This document shows positions 26,083 to 36,098 of a stretch of 63,144 nt of DNA, piece by piece. The stretch spans positions 1 through 63,144 of the forward strand of contig JBDRHL010000073.1 in assembly GCA_043816955.1 (NCBI GenBank), written 5' to 3'. The notes beneath the pieces are model-generated. The model searched no databases, was not told where the DNA came from, and saw only the letters and a program-made list of their open reading frames with translations. The position numbers were made by a program, and so were the translations under genes. The stretch's first letter is position 1, and every line of letters begins with the position of its first letter. This stretch comes from JBDRHL01 sp043816955. Lineage in GTDB: Bacteria; Planctomycetota; Phycisphaerae; Sedimentisphaerales; CAYZTY01.

Positions 26083-26647
26083 GAGAAAAAATCGCAAGCC
26101 AGGCTCTAGAAGTCATGCGGTAAAAACGCAGACAGAGAGAGATGCGTATGACCAGAAAGTACGGCTTGCAGACTCTGAAGGCGGGACAAAAGCGGAAATT
26201 CCCAGCAAGACATCAACTTTGAGCACAAGATCCATATATGGGGGCTCTGCAAGCGCCGGTATACCTGACAGAGACCCAATTAAACCGCCTCTCCCAAGTG
26301 ATGGATGGTCGAAATGGATTGGAATAGTTGGCGGGATACTGGCAATTTTAGTTATTTTGGGCGGTCTATGTATTTGGTTTACGGACCTAAAAAATCAAGT
26401 TGCATTCAATGAAAAACAAATCAGCCAACTAGGCACAAACATTAAGGAAGTGGATTCAAAACGAGAAAGCCTGAATACAAGGATTGCCAAATTGGAACAA
26501 TGGAAAGATGTTATCAATGATGACTTAAAGCAAATAAAAGCAGACGTTAAAAATGGGGTATCAACGGAACAAATAGATATAAAACTTATAGAACTTGAAC
26601 AGAGAGTGCTTAAAGAGCTTGATAATCGTAAAACGAAAGGAAAATAA
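26069..26647 (+). CDS. Single-pass membrane protein with coiled coil
   Basis: A 192-aa protein starting with TTG at 26069 (AAGGGG seven bases upstream) inside the end of the previous gene. Residues 1-30 are very basic (KQSKRKNRKPGSRSH), one transmembrane helix follows near residues 88-110 (WIGIVGGILAILVILGGLCI), then a long coiled coil (QISQLGTNIKEVDSKRESLN ... IKLIELEQRVLKELDN) to the end. The basic N-terminus before the helix predicts a cytoplasmic N-terminus and an outside coiled coil, or the reverse with a nucleic-acid-binding tail. A membrane protein inside an R-M operon is unusual. Partner is unknown. Confidence 0.65.
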   Translation: MKQSKRKNRKPGSRSHAVKTQTERDAYDQKVRLADSEGGTKAEIPSKTSTLSTRSIYGGSASAGIPDRDPIKPPLPSDGWSKWIGIVGGILAILVILGGLCIWFTDLKNQVAFNEKQISQLGTNIKEVDSKRESLNTRIAKLEQWKDVINDDLKQIKADVKNGVSTEQIDIKLIELEQRVLKELDNRKTKGK

Positions 26648-26649
26648 TC

Positions 26650-26886
26650 ATGTCTAAGAAATCTAACACACATCACATTACGTATGACAAGGGCGAAGGC
26701 GACTGGAAAGTTATTCGCGGCGGCTCAGAGCGTGCAAGTGGTCATTTTGACACAAAACAACAAGCAATAGATGCAGGTCGTGAAATCAGCCGGAATCAAG
26801 GAACGGAATTGAAAATTCACAACATGGATGGCAAAATTTCACAATCAGACAGTCATGGTAACGACCCATTCCCACCAAAAGGGTAA
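26650..26886 (+). CDS. DUF2188 family miniprotein
   Basis: A 78-aa protein with the DUF2188 pattern: HITYDKGEGDWKVIRGGSERAS, then F-D-T-K-Q-Q-A-I-D-A-G and a final KIQS/DG-like strand (LKIHNMDGKI). Such proteins are small beta-alpha folds common next to restriction systems. Function is not established. It begins two bases after the membrane coiled-coil gene and ends 18 bases before hsdR. Confidence 0.85.
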   Translation: MSKKSNTHHITYDKGEGDWKVIRGGSERASGHFDTKQQAIDAGREISRNQGTELKIHNMDGKISQSDSHGNDPFPPKG

Positions 26887-26904
26887 TATAGAGGAAGAAA
26901 AATT

Positions 26905-29900
26905 ATGCCTGCTGTACCATTAATGAAAGAAGATCATATCTCTCAGATACCGGCCCTGCAATTGTTGCAGAATCTTGGTTGGGAGTATTTATCCCCCGCA
27001 GAAGCTCTTCGTTATCGGAATAGTAGAACATCGGCTGTGATGCTTGATGGTATTCTGGAAAACCAGCTTAGGGAGATGAACAAGATTCAATACAAAGGCC
27101 AGGAATATCCCTTCACCGAGGGCAATATTCATACAGCGGTGCAGGCACTGAAAGAGGTTATTTTTGATGGCTTGGTGAGAACAAATGAAAAGATTTATGA
27201 CCTGCTCTGTCTTGGCAAGAGTTTGCAGCAGTCAATACAGGGGGATATCAAAAGCTTCACTTTGCAATACATCGACTGGGAGCGTCCCGAAAGAAATGTT
27301 TATCATGTTACCGAAGAATATGTCGCGGAACGATCCGGCAGAAAAGACAGTTACATCCCGGATATAGTTCTTTTTGTAAATGGCATTCCACTATCAGTTA
27401 TCGAATGCAAAAAGCCGGACTTGGGGCCAGGCAAAGACCCAATTGAGGAGGCAATCAGTCAGCACATTCGCAACCAGAAGGAAGACGGCATACCGAAGTT
27501 GTTTATGTATACCCAGCTTTTATTAGCGGTGTCAAAAAACGCTGCAAAATATGGCACTGTTGGAACACCGATGAAATTCTGGTCTGTCTGGCGGGAGCAG
27601 CAAAATAATGATGAGGAAATTGCAGGATTGATTAATAAAGTACTCTCAGAAGATAAAAAGGACAAACTGTTTTCTGACAGATTTGCTTATGTAAGAGAGT
27701 ACTTCGATGCTCTGGAGGCCGAAGACGGACGAGAAATCACTGCCCAGGACAAAGCTATATGGTCGTTATGCAAGCCTGAAAAACTCATAGAGATAGTCCA
27801 CAGATACGTTCTTTATGACAACAATGAAAAGAAAATAGCAAGATACCAGCAATATTTCTGTGTTAAGGACATACTCGAACGCATCCGGTGTGTTGAAAAA
27901 GGTAAAAGAAAAGGTGGTGTCGTCTGGCATACCCAAGGCAGCGGTAAGAGTCTGACAATGGTTATGCTGGCTAAAGCCATAGCTATGGAGAAGGCGATAG
28001 ATGATTACAAGATAGTTTTGGTAACCGACCGTGTTGATCTGGACGACCAGATTTATAAAACCTTCAGGCATTGCGGTGCAGAGCTTCAGCAGGCAACTAC
28101 AGGCTCTAATTTAGTAGAAATGCTTAAAGGCAAAAAACACCGTATTATTACAACAGTGATTAATAAGTTCGAAGCTGCGGTTGGCAGACAGGGTGTACGA
28201 AATGAAGATTCTAATATCTTTGTTCTGGTAGATGAAGGTCATCGGACGCAGTTCGGATCATTCCATGCAAAAATGAGGAAGGCCTTACCGAACGCCTGTT
28301 TTATTGGTTTTACCGGCACCCCTGTAATGAAGAAGAATACAAATACCGTGAGGCGATTTGGAGGGCTTATTGGCCAGCCTTATACAATTAAAAAGGCTGT
28401 TGAGGATAAAGCAGTAGTACCATTATTGTATGAAGGCCGGCATGTCAGGGAAAGAGTGGATAAAAAAGCCATAGATCAGTGGTTCGACCGTATAACTGAG
28501 AATCTGTCGGATGAACAAAAAGCGGATTTGAAACAAAAATTCGGCACTGCGGATATGCTTATGCAGGCAGAACCTGTTGTACGTGAAATTGCCTGGGATA
28601 TAAGCCAGCATTTTAGGGATAACTGGCAAAACACGCCTTTTAAGGCACAATTGGTTACACCAACCAAAGCAACGGCTTTACTGTACAAAGAGTACCTGGA
28701 TGAATTTGGTATAGTTAAAGCGGAAGTTTTGATTTCAGGACCCGATGACAGAGAAGGTGAAGAGGATATATATAAAGAGAACAAGGAAAAGGTGATTCGC
28801 TTTTGGAAAGCGATGATGGACAAATACGGCACGGAAAAGGAATATAATCGGCAACTCATTAATGCCTTTAAGTACGGAGATTCTTGTGACCCGGAGGAAA
28901 ATGCACCTGAAATTATAATTGTAGTACATAAACTGCTTACCGGTTTTGATGCTCCTCGCGATACAGTGCTTTATCTGACACGTCAACTTAAGGAACATAC
29001 TCTTCTCCAGGCAATCGCGAGAGTAAACAGACTGCATGATGGCAAGGATTATGGCTACGTCGTTGATTATAGAGGCGTGCTTGAGAATCTTGATCATGCA
29101 CTCGATATGTACAGCACACTTTCAGAATTTGCTCCTGAAGACCTCGAAGGCACATTAACAGATGTACACTCAGTTATTGAACAACTACCGCAGAAGCATT
29201 CAGAACTTTGGGGTATATTCAGTAGTGTTTTGAATAAGAAGGACGAGGAAGCATACGAAAGATTACTGGCGGATGAAGCCTTACGAGTTCGTTTTTACGA
29301 AAAATTCTCAGAATTTGCCAGAATATTGGCAATAGCCTTATCTGCAGAAACATTTCTTGAAGAAACATCAGAAAAGAAGATTGCGGAGTATAAAAGAGAC
29401 CTGAAGTTTTTCAAAGAATTGAGAAATGCAGTTAGAAGGAGATACGCCGAAGTAGTTGATTTCTCCGAATATGAGTCAAAGATTCGAAAATTACTTGATA
29501 CCCACCTTGGTGCCGAGGGGGTAGAGCAGATTGTAGGTGCTATTGATTTATTCAGCAAAGAAGAACGAGAAAAAGCGATAGGTCAGGCAACAAGCGATGC
29601 AGCAAAGGCGGATATTATTGCCAGTAACACCAAACGTATTTTAGAAGTGAAATGGAAACAGGAAGATCCTTCTTTCTATAAGAAATTTTCGAGGATACTT
29701 CAGGATGTCATCGATATGTTCATGGCTGAGCGAATTAGAGAAGCCGATTACCTTAAACAGGTAACCAATATCATGGAATCGGTTTTAAACCGTACTGGTG
29801 ATGACATACCTGAGCAGCTTGAGCATCACGACGTGGCCAAAGCTTACTATGGTGGCATTAAAGAAATATTGGGTGCCCATAATCTTAAAGAAGGCGCCAA

Positions 29901-30126
29901 TATTGATGAGTTGAGTGCCGAAATTAGCCTTAAAATTGATGAAATAATTGCGAATCGGAAAATCGTCAATTGGAAGTACGACATCGATATACAGAACAAA
30001 ATGAGACAGGATATAGAGGACTATTTCTTCGATGCAAAAGATGATATTCAGCTTAATTTAACTTTTGAAGAAATCGATTTGATTATGGATAAATGCATTG
30101 AAATTGCCAAGGCGAGGCAACCATGA
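26905..30126 (+). CDS. hsdR: Type I restriction endonuclease subunit HsdR
   Basis: The 1073-aa motor and nuclease of the type I system, cleaving unmodified DNA after ATP-driven translocation. N-terminal nuclease core: PDIVLFVNGIPLSVIECKKP with D...E-x-K near residues 150-168. Helicase Walker A HTQGSGKSLTMVML near residue 341, DEGH box in VLVDEGHRTQFGSF near residue 442, and later motor motifs HKLLTGFDAPRDTVLYL and LLQAIARVNR near residues 675 and 705. Full length with all motifs intact. It overlaps the metallopeptidase gene by ATGA. The R-M locus has hsdM near its 5' end and hsdR near its 3' end, with accessory genes between. Confidence 0.97.
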   Translation: MPAVPLMKEDHISQIPALQLLQNLGWEYLSPAEALRYRNSRTSAVMLDGILENQLREMNKIQYKGQEYPFTEGNIHTAVQALKEVIFDGLVRTNEKIYDLLCLGKSLQQSIQGDIKSFTLQYIDWERPERNVYHVTEEYVAERSGRKDSYIPDIVLFVNGIPLSVIECKKPDLGPGKDPIEEAISQHIRNQKEDGIPKLFMYTQLLLAVSKNAAKYGTVGTPMKFWSVWREQQNNDEEIAGLINKVLSEDKKDKLFSDRFAYVREYFDALEAEDGREITAQDKAIWSLCKPEKLIEIVHRYVLYDNNEKKIARYQQYFCVKDILERIRCVEKGKRKGGVVWHTQGSGKSLTMVMLAKAIAMEKAIDDYKIVLVTDRVDLDDQIYKTFRHCGAELQQATTGSNLVEMLKGKKHRIITTVINKFEAAVGRQGVRNEDSNIFVLVDEGHRTQFGSFHAKMRKALPNACFIGFTGTPVMKKNTNTVRRFGGLIGQPYTIKKAVEDKAVVPLLYEGRHVRERVDKKAIDQWFDRITENLSDEQKADLKQKFGTADMLMQAEPVVREIAWDISQHFRDNWQNTPFKAQLVTPTKATALLYKEYLDEFGIVKAEVLISGPDDREGEEDIYKENKEKVIRFWKAMMDKYGTEKEYNRQLINAFKYGDSCDPEENAPEIIIVVHKLLTGFDAPRDTVLYLTRQLKEHTLLQAIARVNRLHDGKDYGYVVDYRGVLENLDHALDMYSTLSEFAPEDLEGTLTDVHSVIEQLPQKHSELWGIFSSVLNKKDEEAYERLLADEALRVRFYEKFSEFARILAIALSAETFLEETSEKKIAEYKRDLKFFKELRNAVRRRYAEVVDFSEYESKIRKLLDTHLGAEGVEQIVGAIDLFSKEEREKAIGQATSDAAKADIIASNTKRILEVKWKQEDPSFYKKFSRILQDVIDMFMAERIREADYLKQVTNIMESVLNRTGDDIPEQLEHHDVAKAYYGGIKEILGAHNLKEGANIDELSAEISLKIDEIIANRKIVNWKYDIDIQNKMRQDIEDYFFDAKDDIQLNLTFEEIDLIMDKCIEIAKARQP

Positions 30127-30854
30127 AGTCAAATCACACAAGCGACATACCATCCAAAACCATTCATTTCGGGAAAGAAGCTTTTCAGGTTACAATCAAA
30201 TTTGAAGATCGCCGAAAGCTCAAAATAATTGTATATCCCGATCTAAGGGTTGAAGCGAAAGCACCTTTGGGAAAAGATATTAGTGATGTTATAAGTAAAA
30301 TCAAACATCGCTCAAGATGGATTATAAAGCAACATGACTATTTTCGACAATTTGTTCCTCGTTTGCCTGAGAGAAGATATGTTAGTGGTGAAACATTTTA
30401 TTATCTTGGAAGACAATACCGCTTGAAAATCAAGGAAGGTTCGAATAGTTCAGTCAAACTCAAAGGAAAATTCTTGTGGGCGTATACACCGGATTGTTCT
30501 AATGCAGAAAAAATTAAACAGCAGGTTATCTGCTGGTACAAAGACCATGCTAAAAGTTATTTTGAAAAACGACTACATATTTGTTATGAAAGAGCCAGGA
30601 TTCATCGTATTATTCTGCCGCATATAAAATTGAGAGATATGAAAAAAAGATGGGGTAGCTGTACTAACAATGGCAGTATCATTCTTAATACCGAGCTGAT
30701 CAAAGCCCCGGTTCATTGCATTGATTATGTAATCATTCACGAGTTATGCCATCTGCGATTTCTTAAGCATGATGATAATTTCTATCGGCTTCTTTCCTTA
30801 TTGGCGCCCGATTGGAAAACAAGGAAAGAGTGTTTGGAAAAAGTGTTAATTTGA
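30123..30854 (+). CDS. YgjP-like (DUF45) zinc metallopeptidase
   Basis: A 243-aa protein of the YgjP/SprT-like metallopeptidase family often found beside type I restriction genes. The active-site motif is IIHELCHLRFLKHDDNFYRLL near residue 210, an HExxH with a third ligand H in the following loop, and the family marker WGSCTNNGSI lies near residue 177. The ATG overlaps the hsdR stop (ATGA), so it is co-translated. Whether it processes the restriction complex or acts independently is unknown. Confidence 0.93.
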   Translation: MKSNHTSDIPSKTIHFGKEAFQVTIKFEDRRKLKIIVYPDLRVEAKAPLGKDISDVISKIKHRSRWIIKQHDYFRQFVPRLPERRYVSGETFYYLGRQYRLKIKEGSNSSVKLKGKFLWAYTPDCSNAEKIKQQVICWYKDHAKSYFEKRLHICYERARIHRIILPHIKLRDMKKRWGSCTNNGSIILNTELIKAPVHCIDYVIIHELCHLRFLKHDDNFYRLLSLLAPDWKTRKECLEKVLI

Positions 30855-30885
30855 AAACTCTATTAGAGATTGATATGGTGGTTTT

Positions 30886-30904
30886 TATAATCGTTAATAT
30901 TAAC
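30886..30904 (+). promoter_or_regulatory. TATAAT and 12-bp palindrome
   Basis: TATAAT (30886-30891) is followed two bases later by the perfect palindrome GTTAATATTAAC (30893-30904). No convincing -35 was found. It could drive the HTH gene about 155 bases downstream, with the palindrome as operator. Confidence 0.35.
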
Positions 30905-31059
30905 AAAAAATAAGGATGATTGTTGAGATGAATCGCTATTGGGTAGTTCCAGCTAATACCAGTTTATCCTAATTAATCAGTTGACTTCTAATGCTTTAGG
31001 TGTTTTAATTTTGTCTTAAATAAATCAATTTTTATCTCCGTTTTTAAGGATTGTTGATT

Positions 31060-31275
31060 ATGGCTGAAAGATGGGTCTCGATTGACGAAATTTCGGAACA
31101 TCTGGGGGTCAAGAAAGACACCATTTACAAATGGGTAGCCAAGAAGAAAATGCCGGCTCACAAGGTTGGTAGGCTTTTAAAATTCCAGATAAAAGAGGTT
31201 GATCGTTGGATTCGAGAAGGTAAAGCAAGTCCTGATTACAAAGGGAATGTTTTAAAGAATTCGAGGAAGAAATAG
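31060..31275 (+). CDS. Excisionase/AlpA-like helix-turn-helix protein
   Basis: A 71-aa DNA-binding protein of the excisionase (MerR-like wHTH) class: WVSIDEISEHLGVKKDTIYKW, then AHKVGRLLKFQIKEVDRWI, the standard two-part signature. AAGGA upstream of the ATG at 31060 decides the start against a TTG nine bases earlier. Such proteins are usually regulators or recombination directionality factors. No integrase was found nearby, so a regulatory role for the following helicase-nuclease operon is more likely (inference). Confidence 0.9.
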   Translation: MAERWVSIDEISEHLGVKKDTIYKWVAKKKMPAHKVGRLLKFQIKEVDRWIREGKASPDYKGNVLKNSRKK

Positions 31276-31322
31276 CGAAATGGCCAATAAATTGCCAGCC
31301 ATAATAAACAAGCGTATTACAT

Positions 31323-34300
31323 ATGAATGAAGAATACCAAATAATTTGTTGTCCTAAATGCGGGCAAAAATTAAGGGTGCCCTCAAACCAAGGAGTATTA
31401 AATGTAAAATGCCCGAGCTGCGGGGAGAGATTTTCCTTTGACAAAGAATCAAGCATTTCTTCGGAAAGCTTTGCTAGTTCCACCAATGGAGAAATACATA
31501 CCAGCCCCCAAAACGGTTCGGCTTTTATAAAAGAAGTCGCCAAGTACTTCATGGATTTTTTGGAAACAGATTTCCATAAACGTCGAAATCCAAAAAGAAG
31601 TATCAAGCTTCGTAACCAAGACAATCTTCTTGTGGGTTTGAATCTCAATAAATACCCTGATTTTAATAATCTCCTATGGAAATCTGTTAATAGCGGCTTT
31701 GGTTCAAGCCGGTCCATTGAAAAAGGTCATTATAAAACCACTATTCCTCAAAATCTTCTGGATTTGATTAAATTTCAAACAGAAAAACTTTCTGACAATC
31801 AGATAAATCAAATTACTAAAAATATTTCTGAAGAATTGGAAAAGGCCGCAGTTCTATATAAAGAGGAATATGACAAAGCATTAACAACGTCTCTGGAGTT
31901 CACCGAAAAAATAATAAAAGAAAGCTTAGTCTTGCCTTTTATCAATAACATCGAAAAATCTTTAGAAAACCTAAACTTGGGTGATGAAAACAGTATATAC
32001 TTGATGGAGGAAGAACTGACTAATGTCTTGGTTACACTCCTTGAGAGTAAAATCTCTGAATTACTGAAATTCTTGATTGCAAAACAGAAGACAGCTCTAT
32101 TAAGAGAGCTCAAATCAGTTTTTGATATTGATGACGTGAAAAATGATATTAATGCGTTTTTTAAAAACTTCGAAGTCACAGACCTGTTTGCAGAAATTTA
32201 TGAAATTGACAGAAATAGGAATATATTAGATAAGCAGGAATTTTATTTTTATTTTTACGACATTTCGTTCAACAAGATTAGATACCCTGTTTTTTATCTT
32301 CCTTTCAGTTTGGAAAAAACAAATGAAAGTCTGAGGATATACTTTGACTCCCAGGTTTATATCAACAAAAAGGCCCTTGGGTATATAGTCCAGGAATATA
32401 ATAAGGAGAAGGGGAAAAGGGGCAATCTAAACACCACCACTGAAAGAATAATTTATCTTGCGGAGCACAAGAACGATTTTGCGACAGTTGTAAGCAATAT
32501 AGTCAACGAAATAACCAATTTTTTTGAGTTAGATTCAAGTATCAATATTCATGTTCCTGATCCGCAAGTAGCAAAAAGCTTTTTAGTAAGAATGTCCAAC
32601 TCTTGCTATATTAGCCTATTTGATAAATCTGACGAGGCTTTGGTAAATGATTACGAGGAAATCCTACAGTTATTGTCGAACGAAGATGGTGTTCTGGCAC
32701 AAGCGTTTGATAAATTAATCGACGACTTTATACACAAAAACCCACAGCCTTTTAATCCTGAAGTAGAAAATGAATGGGATGATACGGCTACCGGGGATAG
32801 ATTAGTTTTCGCCAGCCCCATTCCTCTGAACGGAGAACAGCGGCAAATATTATTAGCAACGAGTAGAAAGGATTGTAAGTATATAACTGTCGAAGGACCT
32901 CCAGGTACGGGCAAAAGTCACACGATAACAGCCATCGCCTTTGAGGCTATTTTGAAAAACCAGTGCGTCCTTATCTTATCTGATAAGAAAGAGGCTTTAG
33001 ATGTTGTTGAGGTTAAGATTACCGAAACGATGAATAAGGTCAGAACGGACAAGAAATTTCAAAACCCAATACTTCGTTTAGGAAAGACAGGGAATACCTA
33101 TAACCAAATATTGTCAAAGTCTTCCCTTGAAAATATCAAAATCTTTTACAGGGCTGTAAAAAAAGATTACCAGTCCTTAGAACAGAATATTGGAAAGTCG
33201 GTAAAGAGCCTGAAGGAGGATTTAGATGCCGAAATTTGGGCTTGCAATGAAATAGATGTCGAAGAAGTCCGTGAACTGTTTGGGTTGGAGTATCATTACG
33301 AACAAAATGGATGTCATGTTGATGTTGAAGAGATTTTAAAACAACCTGATTCGGCCATAGAACTTGAAGAATTTAGAAGAATCTTTTTGGACATTAAGAG
33401 TAAATGTGTCAATGACCGCAATAGTAATATTGCTAAATTATCAGAACTGTTTGGTATCCATGCTGATAGTTTTGAGAATCCTTCGAAGTTGTTAAATCTT
33501 GCCAAGTTACTGATTGCAATATCCGGAGATGCCACAGAAATAACAAATGTGTTCGAAGAGAAAAGTGAATTACTCAGGAATTTCCACAAGCTGTCAGATG
33601 GAGACTTGGAAAAATTAGAAAGGTTAATAGAAGCATACAAAACTTTAAGGAACCCTGTTTGGGGTTATTTTCTTAAAGGTGGCAAGTTAGAAAGAATAAA
33701 TAAAGAATTCAAGGACACATTTCCTTACTCAAAATTTGATTATTCCTATAAAAGCATAGGGCAATTCAACAATGTTTTAGAGATTCTGAGTTTTGTCGCT
33801 AAATTAAAACAAAACCGTTTATCTCCTTCTGGGGTAGATTTTGATTACCTTAATATTGTTCACCGCTTTATCCAAGATGAAACAATGGGTTCTTTATCCG
33901 CGGAAATGGCCCACCTCGCCGAAGACATTGAATATCTAATAGCTAATTTCAACAAATATCCCAATACCCTAAATAAGATCGGTTTGGTTCAGACGTCCCT
34001 TGCAAGTTTCGGTAATAACCAATTTACCGAAATGCCTGATAGGGATTTTGATATGATAATCAGGTATATAAATCTTAAGCAAAAAATAACAAAGGATTTC
34101 AACAACATACCTTTGCTGAATTATGCAGACCAAAGCAGGGACATTGAAAATCTTACTACGTTGAAAATGACGTATTTGTTGGATGGACGGGTAATAGATT
34201 TCTATGAGCAAAACCGTAACGATGCCAACACGATACGAAATGTTATCCGGCAAAAAAGGAAATTCAACAGGGATGATTTCTTAAGGTTAAAAGAGGCATT

Positions 34301-36041
34301 CCCCTGTATTTTGGCAGGTGTCAGGGATTATGCTGAATATATACCGTTGGAACCGGGATTGTTTGACCTTGTTATAATTGATGAGGCTTCTCAGGTAAGT
34401 ATCGCCCAAGCCTTCCCTGCCCTGTTAAGAGCAAAAAAGGTGGTTATTCTGGGCGACAAGAAGCAGTTCAGCAATGTTAAAGCCGCCCACGCTCGCTCCG
34501 ATACAAACAAAGAATACCTGAACAGCCTCGAGGCAACATTCAAAAAGCACATATCCAATGAGAGCTCAAAACTTGTTAAACTTGAAAAGTTCAACATTAA
34601 GACTTCTATCCTGGAGTTCTTTGAGTTCATCAATAATTATAATACTCAGCTATTAAAGCATTTTAGGGGCTACAAGGAACTAATCTCTTATTCCAACAAA
34701 TACTTTTACCAAAACAACTTCCATGTAATGAAAATAAGAGGCAAGCCCATAAATGAAGTACTAAAGTTTTCTTTTGTAGATCATGACGGTAGAGCCGAAC
34801 TTATACCCAATACGAATATCCCAGAAATCAAATTTATTTGTTCAAAATTAAAAGCACTAAAAGAAAATAATAGTGATTTAAGCGTAGGTATCATTACTCC
34901 ACATACTAATCAGCAAAAAATGCTTATGGAGATGATTAACAAATCTGTTGATAGAGATTATTATTTTGAAAATTTAAAATTAAAGATAATGACCTTTGAT
35001 ACCTGTCAGGGTGAAGAACGAGATATTATTTTTTATTCTATGGTTGCAACCAAGGAGCTCGACCGTTTATGGGGTGTATTCATCAAAGACTTGGCAAGTG
35101 TGGATATTGAAGAGGATGGCAGGATAAAAGCCCAGAGGTTAAATGTTGGCTTTAGCAGAGCCAAAGAATGTATGCACTTTGTGTTGAGTCAACCATTGGA
35201 TCAATATTCCGGTTCTGTAGGTGAAGCTCTTAGACATTACAATAATGTCCTGATAGAAGCCCAGCAGGAAAAAACCGCTGCTGATGTAGACTCAAACTCG
35301 CCAATGGAATCGCAGGTTTTGAATTGGTTTTATCAAACTGAATTCTGGAAGGAAAACAAAGACAACATAGAGTTTACCCCACAATTTAAGATAGGAAAAT
35401 ATCTGAAGCAGTTGGATAAAACATATAAACATCCAAATTATATTGTTGATTTTTTGCTGTTCTATCAGGATGGATCGAATGAGGAGCATAAAATTATTAT
35501 TGAATACGATGGTTTTAGAGAACATTTTAAGGATGTAGATGTAATCAACGAATTTAATTACAAAGACTATTACTCGGATGATGACATTTACAGAAAGAAA
35601 GTTCTTGAGGGCTATGGCTATAAGTTTTTAAGAATCAACAGATTTAACACAGGTAAAGACCCCATAAAAACCCTCGACCGAAGAATCAGGCAGTTAATAG
35701 GGGGAGGCCATAAAGGCAACAATTTATTAGATAATATCCTTGGAACAGTCGACAGGCTCCAAAATGGACACATGAAGGATTGTCCTAAATGCAAGAAACT
35801 TAAAAACCTCGACGATTTCCGCGATTCGTCTCTAATCACAGGTTATGGAAGATTTTGCAGAAGTTGCAAGGGGCTTGTAGGTTTTAAAGAATCGAAAGCC
35901 TCAACGACGGTTAAAGATATTGATACTAAAATCAAAAGCTGCCCAAAGTGCGGTTCCCCCATGGTGTTGCGGAATGGGAGATATGGCCCATTCTTTGGTT
36001 GTTCAAAATACCCATACTGCAGAGGGACAAGAAACTGTTGA
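31323..36041 (+). CDS. Zinc-ribbon / SF1 helicase / nuclease fusion, probable defence effector
   Basis: A 1572-aa multidomain protein. Residues 8-40 are a zinc ribbon (CPKCGQKL ... CPSCGERF). Walker A is EGPPGTGKSHTITAIA near residue 523, Walker B is LVIIDEASQVSIAQAFPA near residue 1016, the UPF1-like motif GDKKQF follows, and the motif VI-like VGFSRAKECMHFVLSQ lies near residue 1275. Residues 1330-1450 form a Vsr/DUF559-type nuclease (HPNYIVDFLLFYQ, then KIIIEYDGFREHF, and YGYKFLRINRF). Two zinc fingers follow (CPKCKKLKNLDDF..CRSCK, and a topoisomerase-type CPKCGSPM ... CSKYPYC). The composition fits SF1-helicase-nuclease anti-phage proteins. It lies downstream of an HTH gene and upstream of a membrane coiled-coil partner. 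Confidence 0.85.
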   Translation: MNEEYQIICCPKCGQKLRVPSNQGVLNVKCPSCGERFSFDKESSISSESFASSTNGEIHTSPQNGSAFIKEVAKYFMDFLETDFHKRRNPKRSIKLRNQDNLLVGLNLNKYPDFNNLLWKSVNSGFGSSRSIEKGHYKTTIPQNLLDLIKFQTEKLSDNQINQITKNISEELEKAAVLYKEEYDKALTTSLEFTEKIIKESLVLPFINNIEKSLENLNLGDENSIYLMEEELTNVLVTLLESKISELLKFLIAKQKTALLRELKSVFDIDDVKNDINAFFKNFEVTDLFAEIYEIDRNRNILDKQEFYFYFYDISFNKIRYPVFYLPFSLEKTNESLRIYFDSQVYINKKALGYIVQEYNKEKGKRGNLNTTTERIIYLAEHKNDFATVVSNIVNEITNFFELDSSINIHVPDPQVAKSFLVRMSNSCYISLFDKSDEALVNDYEEILQLLSNEDGVLAQAFDKLIDDFIHKNPQPFNPEVENEWDDTATGDRLVFASPIPLNGEQRQILLATSRKDCKYITVEGPPGTGKSHTITAIAFEAILKNQCVLILSDKKEALDVVEVKITETMNKVRTDKKFQNPILRLGKTGNTYNQILSKSSLENIKIFYRAVKKDYQSLEQNIGKSVKSLKEDLDAEIWACNEIDVEEVRELFGLEYHYEQNGCHVDVEEILKQPDSAIELEEFRRIFLDIKSKCVNDRNSNIAKLSELFGIHADSFENPSKLLNLAKLLIAISGDATEITNVFEEKSELLRNFHKLSDGDLEKLERLIEAYKTLRNPVWGYFLKGGKLERINKEFKDTFPYSKFDYSYKSIGQFNNVLEILSFVAKLKQNRLSPSGVDFDYLNIVHRFIQDETMGSLSAEMAHLAEDIEYLIANFNKYPNTLNKIGLVQTSLASFGNNQFTEMPDRDFDMIIRYINLKQKITKDFNNIPLLNYADQSRDIENLTTLKMTYLLDGRVIDFYEQNRNDANTIRNVIRQKRKFNRDDFLRLKEAFPCILAGVRDYAEYIPLEPGLFDLVIIDEASQVSIAQAFPALLRAKKVVILGDKKQFSNVKAAHARSDTNKEYLNSLEATFKKHISNESSKLVKLEKFNIKTSILEFFEFINNYNTQLLKHFRGYKELISYSNKYFYQNNFHVMKIRGKPINEVLKFSFVDHDGRAELIPNTNIPEIKFICSKLKALKENNSDLSVGIITPHTNQQKMLMEMINKSVDRDYYFENLKLKIMTFDTCQGEERDIIFYSMVATKELDRLWGVFIKDLASVDIEEDGRIKAQRLNVGFSRAKECMHFVLSQPLDQYSGSVGEALRHYNNVLIEAQQEKTAADVDSNSPMESQVLNWFYQTEFWKENKDNIEFTPQFKIGKYLKQLDKTYKHPNYIVDFLLFYQDGSNEEHKIIIEYDGFREHFKDVDVINEFNYKDYYSDDDIYRKKVLEGYGYKFLRINRFNTGKDPIKTLDRRIRQLIGGGHKGNNLLDNILGTVDRLQNGHMKDCPKCKKLKNLDDFRDSSLITGYGRFCRSCKGLVGFKESKASTTVKDIDTKIKSCPKCGSPMVLRNGRYGPFFGCSKYPYCRGTRNC

Positions 36042-36098
36042 TAAATATCAAAAATGCTGAGCAACAAAAGATAAACCATAATCTTACAGGAACAATTT

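Noticed and set aside
31060..31275. Excisionase of an integrated element
   Set aside because: No integrase or attachment-site repeat was found, so a regulator is the better reading.
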